Source: Lysobacterales bacterium 66-474 (GTDB taxonomy: Bacteria; Pseudomonadota; Gammaproteobacteria; Xanthomonadales; Rhodanobacteraceae). From it: a stretch of 64,000 nucleotides of DNA. The stretch is taken from the NCBI GenBank assembly GCA_001899805.1, contig MKWP01000016.1:1-64000 (forward strand), read 5' to 3'. Positions 1-10,900 of this stretch are shown here, piece after piece. The stretch's first letter is position 1. Every line of letters starts with the position of its first letter. The notes below the pieces were generated by a model, which worked only from the letters and a program-made list of their open reading frames with translations, did not search any database and was not told the DNA's origin. Made by a program: the position numbers and the translations under genes.

Positions 1-2379
1 ACCCTTGCCGACGCGGTGGCCTTGCATGCCGAGCAGCGCCTGCCCAGCGTGCTCGACCTGATCGAAGGCCTGCGCAACATCGGCTGGCGCGAGCGCGCGC
101 GTCCGCTGCTGATCTACGGTGCGGTGGCGGCAGTGGTGCTCGCGCTGGCCGGCTACGGTGTGAGCCGTTACCTTGGCGCACGTCATATCTCCGAGCTGGT
201 CGACCGTTTCGCATTGGCCAACCCGCAGCATTTCGCCAACGAGGATCAGGCCTACGAGGCGCTGGCAGCGCTCGGCGACGAAGAAAGCCAGGTGGTCGTC
301 AAGTACAACAACAACATCACCTACTACCTGCTGGGCAGGCTGGACACCTACTGGAACCCCGCGCACAAGCGCTTCGATTACGCGGGCGTGCAACACGTGT
401 TCCAGGTTCGCGACAAGCTCAAGTTGTTTTCGCCGCAACTGGACGTCCGCCGCAGCACCATCGACCAGCAGCGCAACGGCCTGCTGAACACGCTGGACAC
501 CCAACTGAGCGAGCGCACCGCCGCGGGCGCGCTGTTCGAGAACCAGCCCGACAACGTGGTCGAGACGCTTGCCGCGATCCGTGCCATCGATCCGCACAGC
601 GCGTTGCTCGACAATGCCGAGCTGAAGCTGAAATACGACATCGCCATCGGCCAATCGCTGGATGCCGGGCGCACCGATGAGGCCAGGCAGCGGCTGGCGC
701 TGGCCACGCGCCTGTTTCCAAAGTCAAAGCGCTTGCAACAACGCGCGGCACAGCTGGCAATGCAGGAACAGGCCACCGCCACTACCGGCGCCGAGATCGC
801 GAAACACAGCGCGCCGGAGGCACGCAAAGCCCTCGATCAGCTGTTGTCCGAACCCTCGCTTGCCCCCGAATGGCAAGCCGGCGTGGACGGCAACCTGCGC
901 GTGCTGCAGGCAGACCACACCCCCGCGACCCAACAGTTGTTGCAAAAGCTCGCCGGCGTGATCGCGGGGGAAGCCGCCAAGGTGACGGCCCCGGCACAAG
1001 TGCAGCGCGCCACGAGCGTGGTCGCGATGGGGCTCCAGTACGTGCCGGATTCCAGGCCGCTGCTTGCCCAGCACGATCGGCTGGCGGCGCTGCAGGCGCA
1101 ACAGCAGGCACAGCTCGCCGCGGAAAGCGCCGCGGCGGAGGTGGATTCACGGATCAACTCGTTGAAACGCGCCGCCGCCGCGCACGACATCGGCAAGGCC
1201 GGGGAATCGCTGGCGCGCATCCGCAGTTTGCAACCCGACAATCCATTCCTGGCCAAGGAAGGTCCGCAGTTGCTCGCCGACGCCTATCTCGGGGAAGCCA
1301 ACGACCTCGCCGGCGCGGGCAAATACCGGCTCGCGGCCGATACGTTGGCCAAAGGCGCGCAGGCCATGGGGCAACGCGCCGATTTGCGCGACGCGCGGAC
1401 GCGCATGACTTTTGTCGCAGACCTCATGCGGGCGCGCGGCAGACCGCTCGGCGCCGATGAGATCCAGCGCCTGCGCGACCAGCTGGCGGCCCTGGACAAG
1501 ACCGATGCGCAAGGGCTGGATGCCTTGCAGAAGACCTTGAAGATGCGTGGCGCGCTGCCGGAGGGATCGTTCGCGCAAATGCTCGATACCCTGAGGCCCG
1601 GCATCGCCTCGGCCCAACCCGTGGCCAAATCGCCCGCGCCGAGTGCCGCGCCGAGTGCCGCGCCGACCGCGCCCGCGATTGCAGCTCCGACCGCACCGCC
1701 GAAAACCGCGCCGGTCGCGCCCCCGGTCGCTGCACCACCAGCCACCGCAACGCCATCCTCGCAAGCCGATCCGTGTGCCAAACCGGGCCTGGCCGGGCGA
1801 GGCAGGATTTGCGCGGACCGCATCGGCGCCGCCTTCGGTCCCGGGTTGGTGGTGATCCCGGCGGACGGCGGCAAACCCTTCGCGATGTCGCGCAGCGAAA
1901 TCACGGTGCACGATTTCAACCAGTTCTGCAGCGCCAGCCACCAGTGCGCAGCCAAGGACGGCAGCGGCAACCTGCCGGTGAGCGACATCAGCCTGGCGCA
2001 AGCCAGGGCCTACACGGCCTGGTTGACGCAAGTCACCGGATACACCTACCGTCTGCCCACCGAGGCAGAATGGCTGCACGCGGCCAAGGCGGGCCAGAAC
2101 TGGACGCAGGCGCCGGACAGCAATTGCATTCCACCCTCGGCGGGCGCCGATGGCGGCGTCGGCGGTCCGATTGCCGCGCGCGGGCGGCAACCCAATCCGT
2201 GGGGGTTGGTGAACATGACCGGCAACGTGTGGGAATGGGTGGTCAACGGGGGGCAAGTCATGGTGCAGGGCGGCAGCTACAACAGCTATTGGTCCGATTG
2301 CACCGTCGCCAGTCATCGCAGCGACAATGGCAGTCCCCAGAAGGACGTCGGCTTCCGGGTGCTGAGGGAAATCAAGTGA
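1..2379 (+). CDS. Membrane protein with C-terminal FGE-like domain, probable Ser/Thr kinase C-terminal part (5' truncated by window)
   Basis: The frame is open from base 1, so the true start lies outside the window; a GTG at 16 is only the first in-frame start codon seen. What is present: a short cytoplasmic stretch, one transmembrane helix (about codons 35-55, IYGAVAAVVLALAGYGV), a long Ala/Gln-rich helical region, a Pro/Ala-rich linker (about nt 1612-1770), and a C-terminal FGE-sulfatase (SUMF1/PvdO-like) fold at about nt 1800-2376, with RLPTEAEW, NMTGNVWEW and a GFRVL end. This order (juxtamembrane, TM, extracytoplasmic sensor) is common in bacterial receptor Ser/Thr kinases, and some T6SS loci carry FGE-like proteins; the kinase part itself is not visible, so that label is inference. 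The C-terminal VQGGSYNSYW replaces the usual RGGSW, so a binding rather than catalytic role is likely. Confidence 0.7.
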   Translation, partial: TLADAVALHAEQRLPSVLDLIEGLRNIGWRERARPLLIYGAVAAVVLALAGYGVSRYLGARHISELVDRFALANPQHFANEDQAYEALAALGDEESQVVVKYNNNITYYLLGRLDTYWNPAHKRFDYAGVQHVFQVRDKLKLFSPQLDVRRSTIDQQRNGLLNTLDTQLSERTAAGALFENQPDNVVETLAAIRAIDPHSALLDNAELKLKYDIAIGQSLDAGRTDEARQRLALATRLFPKSKRLQQRAAQLAMQEQATATTGAEIAKHSAPEARKALDQLLSEPSLAPEWQAGVDGNLRVLQADHTPATQQLLQKLAGVIAGEAAKVTAPAQVQRATSVVAMGLQYVPDSRPLLAQHDRLAALQAQQQAQLAAESAAAEVDSRINSLKRAAAAHDIGKAGESLARIRSLQPDNPFLAKEGPQLLADAYLGEANDLAGAGKYRLAADTLAKGAQAMGQRADLRDARTRMTFVADLMRARGRPLGADEIQRLRDQLAALDKTDAQGLDALQKTLKMRGALPEGSFAQMLDTLRPGIASAQPVAKSPAPSAAPSAAPTAPAIAAPTAPPKTAPVAPPVAAPPATATPSSQADPCAKPGLAGRGRICADRIGAAFGPGLVVIPADGGKPFAMSRSEITVHDFNQFCSASHQCAAKDGSGNLPVSDISLAQARAYTAWLTQVTGYTYRLPTEAEWLHAAKAGQNWTQAPDSNCIPPSAGADGGVGGPIAARGRQPNPWGLVNMTGNVWEWVVNGGQVMVQGGSYNSYWSDCTVASHRSDNGSPQKDVGFRVLREIK

Positions 2380-2660
2380 ACGAGCGCCTGCGCGAGATCA
2401 ACCGCAGTCTGCACACGCTGGACGAAGCGCATCGCCTCGGTCGCATCAGCCGCGAGGACTACCGTGCGCGGCGCCGGCACCTGCTCGGCATGTTGTGCGA
2501 TGGCGGCGGCATCACGGCGCGCAATACCGTCGCCGCCGAAACGGTTCCGCGCAGTTCGATCCCGGCCGCGCCTGCTGCGCGACCGGCGCGCGATGAAGCG
2601 GTTTCGGCAATGTTCCCATGGTGGTCCAGGCTGTTTTCATGGTTGGGCCGCCGACACTGA
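2376..2660 (+). CDS. Small hypothetical protein overlapping the FGE-domain gene
   Basis: 94 residues. The GTG start at 2376 overlaps the TGA of the preceding gene (GTGA), which indicates translational coupling and decides the start. The N-terminal half is charged and helical (INRSLHTLDEAHRLGRISRE), a pattern resembling SHOCT-like short C-terminal helices; the middle is Pro/Ala-rich; the end is an amphipathic Trp-rich segment (MFPWWSRLFSWLGRRH) that could attach to a membrane. No enzymatic motif is visible. Tight coupling suggests it works with the FGE-domain protein. The function is unknown. Confidence 0.6.
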   Translation: MNERLREINRSLHTLDEAHRLGRISREDYRARRRHLLGMLCDGGGITARNTVAAETVPRSSIPAAPAARPARDEAVSAMFPWWSRLFSWLGRRH

Positions 2661-2930
2661 TCGTGCAGGTTTGGCGCTGCCATGCGCCTTGATATCGCGG
2701 CATGGATGACCGGCGTGAAGGCCGGACTTTCACGCGGATGGATCCGTCCTGGGCGGGCCCGTGCAGGTAACGGGTCACCGACGCCCGACGAAAGGGCAAT
2801 GTGGCCTTTTTGAATCCGCCGCGGAGTGCGATGGTCGGCGCCATCGCGGCATCGGGGAATGTCCGGTTTTCCCCTGCAACCATTGGGGTCTGCAATAATG
2901 CGAGGTCGGTCACGAATCAGGGGGTGTTCG

Positions 2931-4904
2931 ATGCGAGTGGTCGCTCTGGTCGCCGCATTGGGGTTGGCTTGGTGCAGCATTTGCGCGCAAGCCGCCGAAC
3001 CGCCGACTTCCGCCACGCCAACCGTGGCGACGCCCAACATCCTCGTCAGCGGCGTGCCCGCGGGCTCCCCCGCCGTGCAGGGCATCATCCAGCAAGCCTA
3101 CCGGCAAGTCGTCGCCGCCAACGGCCAGTCCACCGCGCTGGGTGCGGCGCAGTGGCAGCAGGTCGTCGATGCGGTCAACGCGGCGCTCGCCAAGGCGGGC
3201 TACCCCGACGCGCATGCCTGGTTGTCCAACCAGGTCGCCGTGTTCACGGTGCAACCCTCGGGCAGCGTGGCGGCGCTGGTGCCGTCCGCTCCGGCAGCGC
3301 AGGAAGGCGTGCTGCCTCCGGTCAGCCAGCGTGAAACCGAGGCGGGTGCCGGCCAACGCATCGCGGTGAGCGGTTTCGTGGTGCAAGGTGTCGGCGCACA
3401 CGCAAAAGAGGGCATCACGCCGGCCAGCATGCAGCAACTCGCGGATGCGGAATACGCGAAACTCGGTGGAACCGGGGCGTCGCCTGCGCAACTCGATTTC
3501 GAGCAACTGCAATCCGTCGCCGACGCCATCACCGACCGTTACCGCAAAGCGGGGTTCATCGTCGCGACCGCCTACCTGCCGGCGCAAACCGTCGGCGCGG
3601 ACAAGCTTGTCCACATCGACGTACTGGAAGGGCGCATCGGCAAGATCGAAGTGCAGGGCGCCAAGCACTATTACCCGTGGGTGATCGCCGCACCGGCGGA
3701 AAAATTGCGCGGCAAGGCCTTGCAGAAGCGCGACGTCGACACCGCCCTGCTCTACGACCGCGACCTGCCGGGCGTGTCGGTAACCTCGACCTTCCAACCC
3801 GGCGAGCAGACCGGCCAGACCGACCTCATCATGGTCGCGCGGGAAAAACGTCCCGTTTCGGTCACGCTCGGCGTCAACAATTACGGTACCGACGTCACCG
3901 GCCGCTATCGCGCCGAAGCCAATGTGGACTGGAATGCCCCGCTGGGCATCGGCGACAAGCTCAGCGTCGGCATCAACTACGCGTTCGATCCGCACCAGAA
4001 CACCTACGGCTCGCTCGTCTACTCCGTGCCCACCGTGAAGGTACCCGGTCTCGGCGTGGTGGCCGGTGCCGAGCGCAGCGAACTGCAGCTCAACACCGGG
4101 CCATTCGCGGCGCTGGACGTGCGCGGACCCACTTCGCGCTGGTTCGGCGGCGTGCAATGGAAGTTCATCAATCACACCGACCTTTCGATGACCAGCTCGT
4201 TGCAGTACATCCACGAGCAATCGTCGCTGAACAGTCTCGACTTCAAACTTTCCGACCAACGCTTCGACGTCGCGCAACTCGACTTCTCGATGAGCCACAC
4301 CGACCGCCGCTTCCATGGCCTCGACATGCTCTCGCTGGCGGTGCGTCACGCACTCGACGACAAGTCGGCGCCGCAGGATCTGGTCAGCCCCAACCACACT
4401 CCCGATTTCACGGTCGCCAAGCTCGGTTACACCCGCATCCAGTTCCTCGGCAACACCCAGCAACTGTTCTTCAAGTTCGCCGGGCAATACACCAACGATT
4501 CGCTGGTGCCGATGGAGCAATTCGTGATCGGCGGTCCGGACAGCGTGCGCGCCTACCCGATCGCCGAGGCGCTGACCGACCGCGGCTTCTACACCTCGCT
4601 GGAATACCACGTCGACGCACCGGGATTCGCCGACAAGCCCTCGCCGTTCCATGGCGAACCGTGGCGCGAGTTGCTGTCGCTGGAAGCCTTCCTGGACTAT
4701 GCACGCGGATCTTCGGTGAGCGGCTACGCCCCGAACGGCGACAACACGGTGACCTACAGCGGTGCCGGCCTGGGCCTGATTTTCCGCCTGCCGCGCTGGC
4801 ACAGCTTGCTGTTCCGCCTGGACGGCGCGGTACCGCTGGACGGCCGCAAGACCCCGGGCAAGGACGATCTGCAGATCTACGGACGATTCAACCTGACGTT
4901 CTGA
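2931..4904 (+). CDS. Two-partner secretion outer-membrane pore (TpsB, ShlB/FhaC/HecB family)
   Basis: 657 residues. The ATG at 2931 is chosen because it follows an AGGGGG ribosome site and starts a clean signal peptide (MRVVALVAALGLAWC). POTRA-like regions lie at about residues 143-320, followed by a 16-strand-type barrel ending in the aromatic C-terminus YGRFNLTF, a BAM recognition signal. The barrel contains the family signature as IGGPDSVRAYP, where VRGY/VRGF is usual; this loop occludes the pore in FhaC. Residues 22-140 form an extra N-terminal segment that looks like a degenerate third POTRA. The protein should export the TpsA encoded 13 nt downstream, so the pair is one operon. Assignment to the Omp85/TpsB superfamily is firm; the cargo is inferred from adjacency. 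Confidence 0.92.
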   Translation: MRVVALVAALGLAWCSICAQAAEPPTSATPTVATPNILVSGVPAGSPAVQGIIQQAYRQVVAANGQSTALGAAQWQQVVDAVNAALAKAGYPDAHAWLSNQVAVFTVQPSGSVAALVPSAPAAQEGVLPPVSQRETEAGAGQRIAVSGFVVQGVGAHAKEGITPASMQQLADAEYAKLGGTGASPAQLDFEQLQSVADAITDRYRKAGFIVATAYLPAQTVGADKLVHIDVLEGRIGKIEVQGAKHYYPWVIAAPAEKLRGKALQKRDVDTALLYDRDLPGVSVTSTFQPGEQTGQTDLIMVAREKRPVSVTLGVNNYGTDVTGRYRAEANVDWNAPLGIGDKLSVGINYAFDPHQNTYGSLVYSVPTVKVPGLGVVAGAERSELQLNTGPFAALDVRGPTSRWFGGVQWKFINHTDLSMTSSLQYIHEQSSLNSLDFKLSDQRFDVAQLDFSMSHTDRRFHGLDMLSLAVRHALDDKSAPQDLVSPNHTPDFTVAKLGYTRIQFLGNTQQLFFKFAGQYTNDSLVPMEQFVIGGPDSVRAYPIAEALTDRGFYTSLEYHVDAPGFADKPSPFHGEPWRELLSLEAFLDYARGSSVSGYAPNGDNTVTYSGAGLGLIFRLPRWHSLLFRLDGAVPLDGRKTPGKDDLQIYGRFNLTF

Positions 4905-4917
4905 GGGGAGCACCAGC

Positions 4918-7900
4918 ATGCACGCCAACCACCGAAATTCGCAGCACGCTGCACGGCCTGCACACCACGGCCGCGACGACCGGATGTCATGGCTGCGCTA
5001 CAAGCACCTGGCCTTCGGCGTGGGGTTGGCACTTGGCTCGTTGCTGGTCTGCGGTACCGCCGCGGCGGCATCCGGCGTGTCCGCCGGCGAATCTCCGACC
5101 GGCGGCAAGGTGGTGGGCGGCGCCGGTTCGATCGTGCAGAACGGCGCCGAAACCATCATCAAGCAGCAGTCCAGACTGTTGGCGCTGGACTGGCAAACCT
5201 TCAACGTTGGCAAGGACGCCACGGTGTTGTTCAAGCAGCCGGGCGTCAGCGCGATCGCGCTCAACCGCATCCTCGACCAGAACCCCAGCCAGATCTTCGG
5301 CAAGATCAACTCCAACGGCCAGATCTTCCTCATCAACACCCACGGCATCATCTTCGGCGCCGGCGCGCAGTTGAACGTGGGCGGCCTGGTGGCGAGCACG
5401 CTCGACCTGACCCCGGACGATTTCCTCAAGCAGCATTTCAACCTCGATGCGCACGGCGGCCACGCCGGTGTCGTCAACCACGGCACCATCGCCGCCGCCA
5501 GCGGCGGTTCGGTCAGCCTGATCGGCGGCAACGTCCAGAACAGCGGTCTGATCGTGGCCGATTACGGACGCATCAACCTCGATGGCGCCGACAAGGCCGT
5601 GCTGGATTTCGACGGCAACGGCCTCATCAACGTGCAGATCACCGGCGCGTTGCAGCAGCGCTTCGACACCGAACAATCCGCCGTCGCCAACAAGGGCACA
5701 TTGAAATCCGCCAGCGGCACCGTGGTGCTGCAGGCTTCCGCGGCCAGGGATCTGTTCACCGACCTGGTCAACAACGCCGGCGTGATCGACGCCCATGGCA
5801 TCAGCACCGACGGCGGCGTGGTGCGGCTGGTGGGCAGCGGTGGCAATGCGGTCAGCAGCGGACGCATCGACGCCAGCGGCGTGCATGGCGGCAGCGTGCA
5901 GGTTCTGTCCGACCACAACGTGGGCATCACCGGCGGCCGCGTCGATGCTTCCGGCCGCGATGGCGGCGGCAGCATCCGCGTGGGCGGCGGCTGGCAAGGC
6001 GGCGAAGGCCTGCAAACGGCGGCAGCGACTTACATCGCGCCGGATGCCACGCTTACGGCCGATGCCATGCAGCGCGGCAAGGGCGGCTCGGTGGTGGTGT
6101 GGGGAGACCGGGTCAACAACTTCTACGGCAGCATCAGCGCGCGCGGCGGTGCACTGGGCGGCGACGGCGGCCGGGTGGAAACATCCTCGCACGATGGCCT
6201 CAACGCGCAAGGCCGCGTGGACGCATCGGCTGCGCATGGCAAAGCCGGCATGTGGCTGCTCGATCCGCGCAACGTCGACATCATCACCGGTGGCGGCGGC
6301 AGTCTTGCGGGCACGGCGCCGAATCTCTACTACAGCGCAGCAACCAACAATTCCACGATTGACCCCACGGTCATCAATGGCGCCTTGACCGGCGGCACCA
6401 ATGTGTCGGTCTTCACGGGCACGGGTGGCGGACAGAACGGCGACATCACGGTTACCAGCGCGATCACGGCTGCCGGCGCGGGGGCGCTGTACCTCAAAGC
6501 GGCGGGCAGCATCCTCCTCAACGCCGACATCAGTGGCAAGGATGCTTCCAATCCATTGAACGTGTACTTGTGGGCCAACTATGGCGGAGCCGCCACGGAC
6601 CTGGCCTACAGCGGCCTGAAGGCCTGTGCGTCCTGCGTGGTCACCCTGGGCGATACGGCCAATGCCGCCATCACGACGTTCGGCGGTGCCGTGGACATCC
6701 GTACCGGCGACGCCAGCCATGCCGGTGGCGCCGTCAACATCGGCAACGGGACGTTCACCGGCACCATCGACACCTCGGGCACGGTAGCGGGCGCGTTGAA
6801 TGTGGACGCCAACGGAATCACGCAGATGACCACGGCCGGCAGCAGCATCACGGCCGGAGCAGCCACGCTCAAGGGCGGCAGCGGCGCGATCTCGCTGACC
6901 AACAGCGGCAATGACTTCAGCGGTACGGTGAACCTCGCCGGTGGCACGACGCAGATCACCGGCAACAACAATTTGACGCTTGGAACCCTCGCTACCGGCG
7001 CCCTGACTGCCATCAGCAACAGCGGCGCGCTGAGCTTGTCCGGAAATGGTTCGATCAACGGCGTGCTCACGGCACAGGCGGTGACCTCGATCACGGTTGA
7101 CGGCAGCTTGACCGGACTGACCGGGGTGGCGTTTTCGGGTGCAGGCCCTACGGGTACCGGGAGCCTCACCGGAACAGGCGCGGTGACCGGCTTGGGCAGC
7201 ACCGCGTTCACCTTGACCGGCAGCAAGGCGGGCACGGCGGGCGGCATCGGTTTCAGCGGCTTCAGTGCGGCCGACACCACCACCGTCACCGGCGCCTCGG
7301 GTTTCGACTACGCGACCAGGGTCAGTGAAGGCATGGCCTTTGCCGCCGCCACCAGCGTGACGGGTACCGGCGCGATCACCAACCTGGGCAGCACCACATT
7401 CAACCTGACCGGGAATCAGGCAGGCACGGCGGGCAGCACCGGCTTCAGCGGCTTCAATGCGGCCGACACCACCACCGTCACCGGCGCCTCGGGTTTCGAC
7501 TACGCGACCAGGGTCAGTGAAGGCATGGCCTTTGCCGCCGCCACCAGCGTGACGGGTAGCGGCGCAATCACCAACCTGGGCAGCACCGCGTTCAACCTGA
7601 CCGGGAATCAGGCAGGCACGGCGGGCAGCATCGGCTTCAGCGGCTTCAATGCCGCCGACACCACCACCGTCACCGGCGCCTCCGGTTTCGATTACGCGAC
7701 CAAGGTCAGCGAAGGCATGGCCTTTGCCGCCGCCACCAGCGTGACGGGTACCGGCGCGATCACCAACCTGGGCAGCACCACATTCAACCTGACCGGGAAT
7801 CAGGCAGGCACGGCGGGCAGCACCGGCTTCAGCGGCTTCAATGCGGCCGACACCACCACCGTCACCGGCGCCTCGGGTTTCGACATCGGCAGCAAGATCG

Positions 7901-10900
7901 GCGAAGGGATGACCTTTGCCAACGCCACCAGTGTGGCGGGTACCGGCACCACCGCAACGATCACCGGTTCCGGGCAGACCTACACCCTGGACAGCAGCAC
8001 GGCGGACAAAGGCAGCGGTAATGGCGTGACCTGGACATCGTTCGGGAGCATCGACGATGCCACGGGCACGGTCCACTTCGGCACCAACGGCAGCCTCACG
8101 GGCAACGTGACGGCGGCAACGCTGGATTACGGCAGCTACGCCAGCGCGGTCAGTTTCGATCTGTCCGCCGGCAACGGTGCGAGCACCGGCATCGGCGGCA
8201 ACTGGACAGGCGTCACGGCGGTCATTGGCAGTGGCAACGTCGACACCATCAAGGGCAACAACCAGACCTACGCGCTCACCGGAGCCGGTGTCGGCAACAA
8301 CGGCGCTGTGAATTGGACCTCGTTCGAGAATGTTGCCGACAGCGGCAGCGGCACGATCAACACTACGGGCGGACAGAGCTACAACCTCACGGGCGCCAAC
8401 GCCGGCACGGTCGCCACGTTGCTGCCGGGCGGCTTCACCGGCATCGGCAACCTCAACGATGCGGCTAGCACGATCCACTTCGGCACCAACGGCAGCCTCA
8501 CGGGCAACGTGACGGCGGCAACGCTAGATTACGGCAGCTACGCCAGCGCGGTCAGTTTCGATCTGTCCGCCGGCAACGGTGCGACCACCGGCATCGGCGG
8601 CAGCTGGACAGGTGTCACGGCAGTCATCGGCAGCGGCAACACCGACACCATCAAGGGCAACAACCAGAGCTACGCGCTCACCGGTGCCGGCACCGGCAAC
8701 AACGGCGCGGTGAATTGGACTTCGTTCGAGAATGTTGCCGACAGCGGCGCCGGCACGATCAACACCACGGGCGGACAGAGCTACAGCCTGACCGGCGCCA
8801 ATGCCGGTACGGTCGCCACGTTGCTGCCGGGCGGCTTCACCGGCATCGGCAACCTCAACGATGCCGCGGGCACGATCCACTTCGGCAGCAACGGCAGCCT
8901 CACGGGCAACGTGACCGCGGCGACGCTGGATTACGGCAGCTACGCCAGCGCGGTCAGCTTCGATCTGTCCGCCGGCAACGGTGCGACCACCGGCATCGGC
9001 GGGACCTGGACGGGTGTCACGGCGGTCATCGGCAGCGGCAACGTCGACACCATCAAGGGCAACAACCAGACCTACGCGCTCACCGGTGCCGGCACCGGCA
9101 ACAACGGCGCCGTGAATTGGACCTCGTTCGAGAATGTTGCCGACAGCGGCGCCGGTACGATCGTCGCATCCAATCAAAACTGGGCCCTGACGGGAAACGA
9201 CCAGGGCACGGTAACCACGCTCTCCGGATCCTTCACCGGCATCGGCAGCCTTGTCGATACCGGCACCGGGCATTTCACGATGCATTCGGGGGCGGATGGC
9301 AGCCTGTCCGGCAGCCTCGATGCAGGCACCGGCGGCACGCTCGACTACACCGGCTACACCACGCCAGTGAACGTCAACCTGGCCGGCACCGGTTCGACGG
9401 GAATCGCGGGCAACCTCGCCGGCATCTCCACGATCCTTGCGGACAGCAATCTCGGCGTCAGCGGCACCGCGGCCGGTTCGCTCACGGTCACCAACACGGG
9501 AGCAGGCCGCACAACCAGGCTTGGCACGCTTGCAGTCGGCAATGGATTGACGGTCAATGCCGGCGGCGCGGTGCTGCAAGGCAGCGGCCCGCTGACGGTC
9601 GGCGGAACCACTTCGATCCTTGCGGGTGGCAATGCCATCACGCTCGGCAATGTGAACAACGACTTCACCGGCAGCGTGACGGTTGCGGGAGCGGGCATCA
9701 CGTTGGCGGATAAGAACGACCTGAACATTGCCGGCCTGACCAACTCCGGCAACGGCGACGTGAGCCTGGTCGCCGGCGGCGCGTTGTTCGGCGTCGGCGC
9801 GATCAACGCGGGCACCGGCAACATCACCCTGGCGGCCAACGGCGGTGCCTTGAACACGGCCGCGCTGACCGGCGGCAACATCACGTTGACGGGCGCAGGC
9901 GGCATCGTATTGGGCAGCAATGTCACGGCGGGTGGTGCGCTCAGCCTGACTTCCGGCAGCACCATCAGCCAGAACGTGGGCACCGTCATTACCGCCGCCA
10001 GCCTGACCGGCAGTTCGGTCGGGACAACCATCCTTGAAGGCAACAACGCGATCGGTTCACTGGGTGATTTCACGGCTGCCGGCTTCAGCCTGACCAGCGG
10101 GCAAGCCTTGACCGTAGCCGCTGGCGCCACGGTCGATGGCGGCGCCGGCACCACGTTGACGACCACCGGCGCGGGCAGCGACCTCACGATCAACGGTACG
10201 GTGCAAGGCACCACCACCGAGCTGACTTCGTCCGGCGCGATCGCCGAGGGCAACGCCGGCATCATCAAGGCCACCACCCTGACCGGCTCGTCGGCGGGCG
10301 ATACCACGCTTGCCGGCGCCAACCAGATAGGCACCCTGGCACAGTTCAGCGCCGTGAACTTCTCGCTGGTCAACGCGGCGGCGTTGACGGTGCAGGGCCC
10401 GCTGGTCACCACCGGCAACATCAGCCTGACCACCACCGGCCCCGGCAATGTATTGAGCGTGGGACAGACCCTGACCGGCGGGATGATCAGCCTCGCTTCG
10501 GCGGGCGATTTGAGCGTGGTCCGGGCCATCCAGGGCACCACGATCAACCTGACCGCCAATGGCAATCTCGCGATCGACGCGGCGGTCAACAGCGGCAGCG
10601 GCGTCACCACGCTGGTCCAGAATGGCGCGGCCGGCACAATCAGCCAAAGCAGCACCGGTACCATCACCGCCGGCACCCTCACCGGCGCCGCGCAGGGCAG
10701 CGTCGCGCTGACCGGCGCCAACGCCATCGCCAATCTCGGCGACTTCACGGCTGCCGGTTTCAGCCTGACCAATGCCAGCGCTTTGACGGTGACCGCGGGC
10801 AGCACGGTCGACGGTGGCGACAGCACGGCGTTGAAAACAGGCGGCGACCTGACCCTCGATGGCAATGTGAAAGGCACGCTGACCAGCCTGGTTTCATCCG

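Noticed and set aside
1800-2379. Active formylglycine-generating enzyme
   Set aside because: The usual RGGSW and following catalytic Cys context are altered, and the domain is fused to a membrane receptor-like chain.
4987-8478. Long open frame (over 1100 codons) antisense to tpsA
   Set aside because: It mirrors the tpsA repeats, its composition is Arg/Ala/Gly-rich with no motif, and the sense frame has clear domains. GC-rich DNA keeps shadow frames open.
7186-9160. Possible CRISPR array
   Set aside because: The repeats are long, in frame, contiguous and have no spacers; they are coding repeats.
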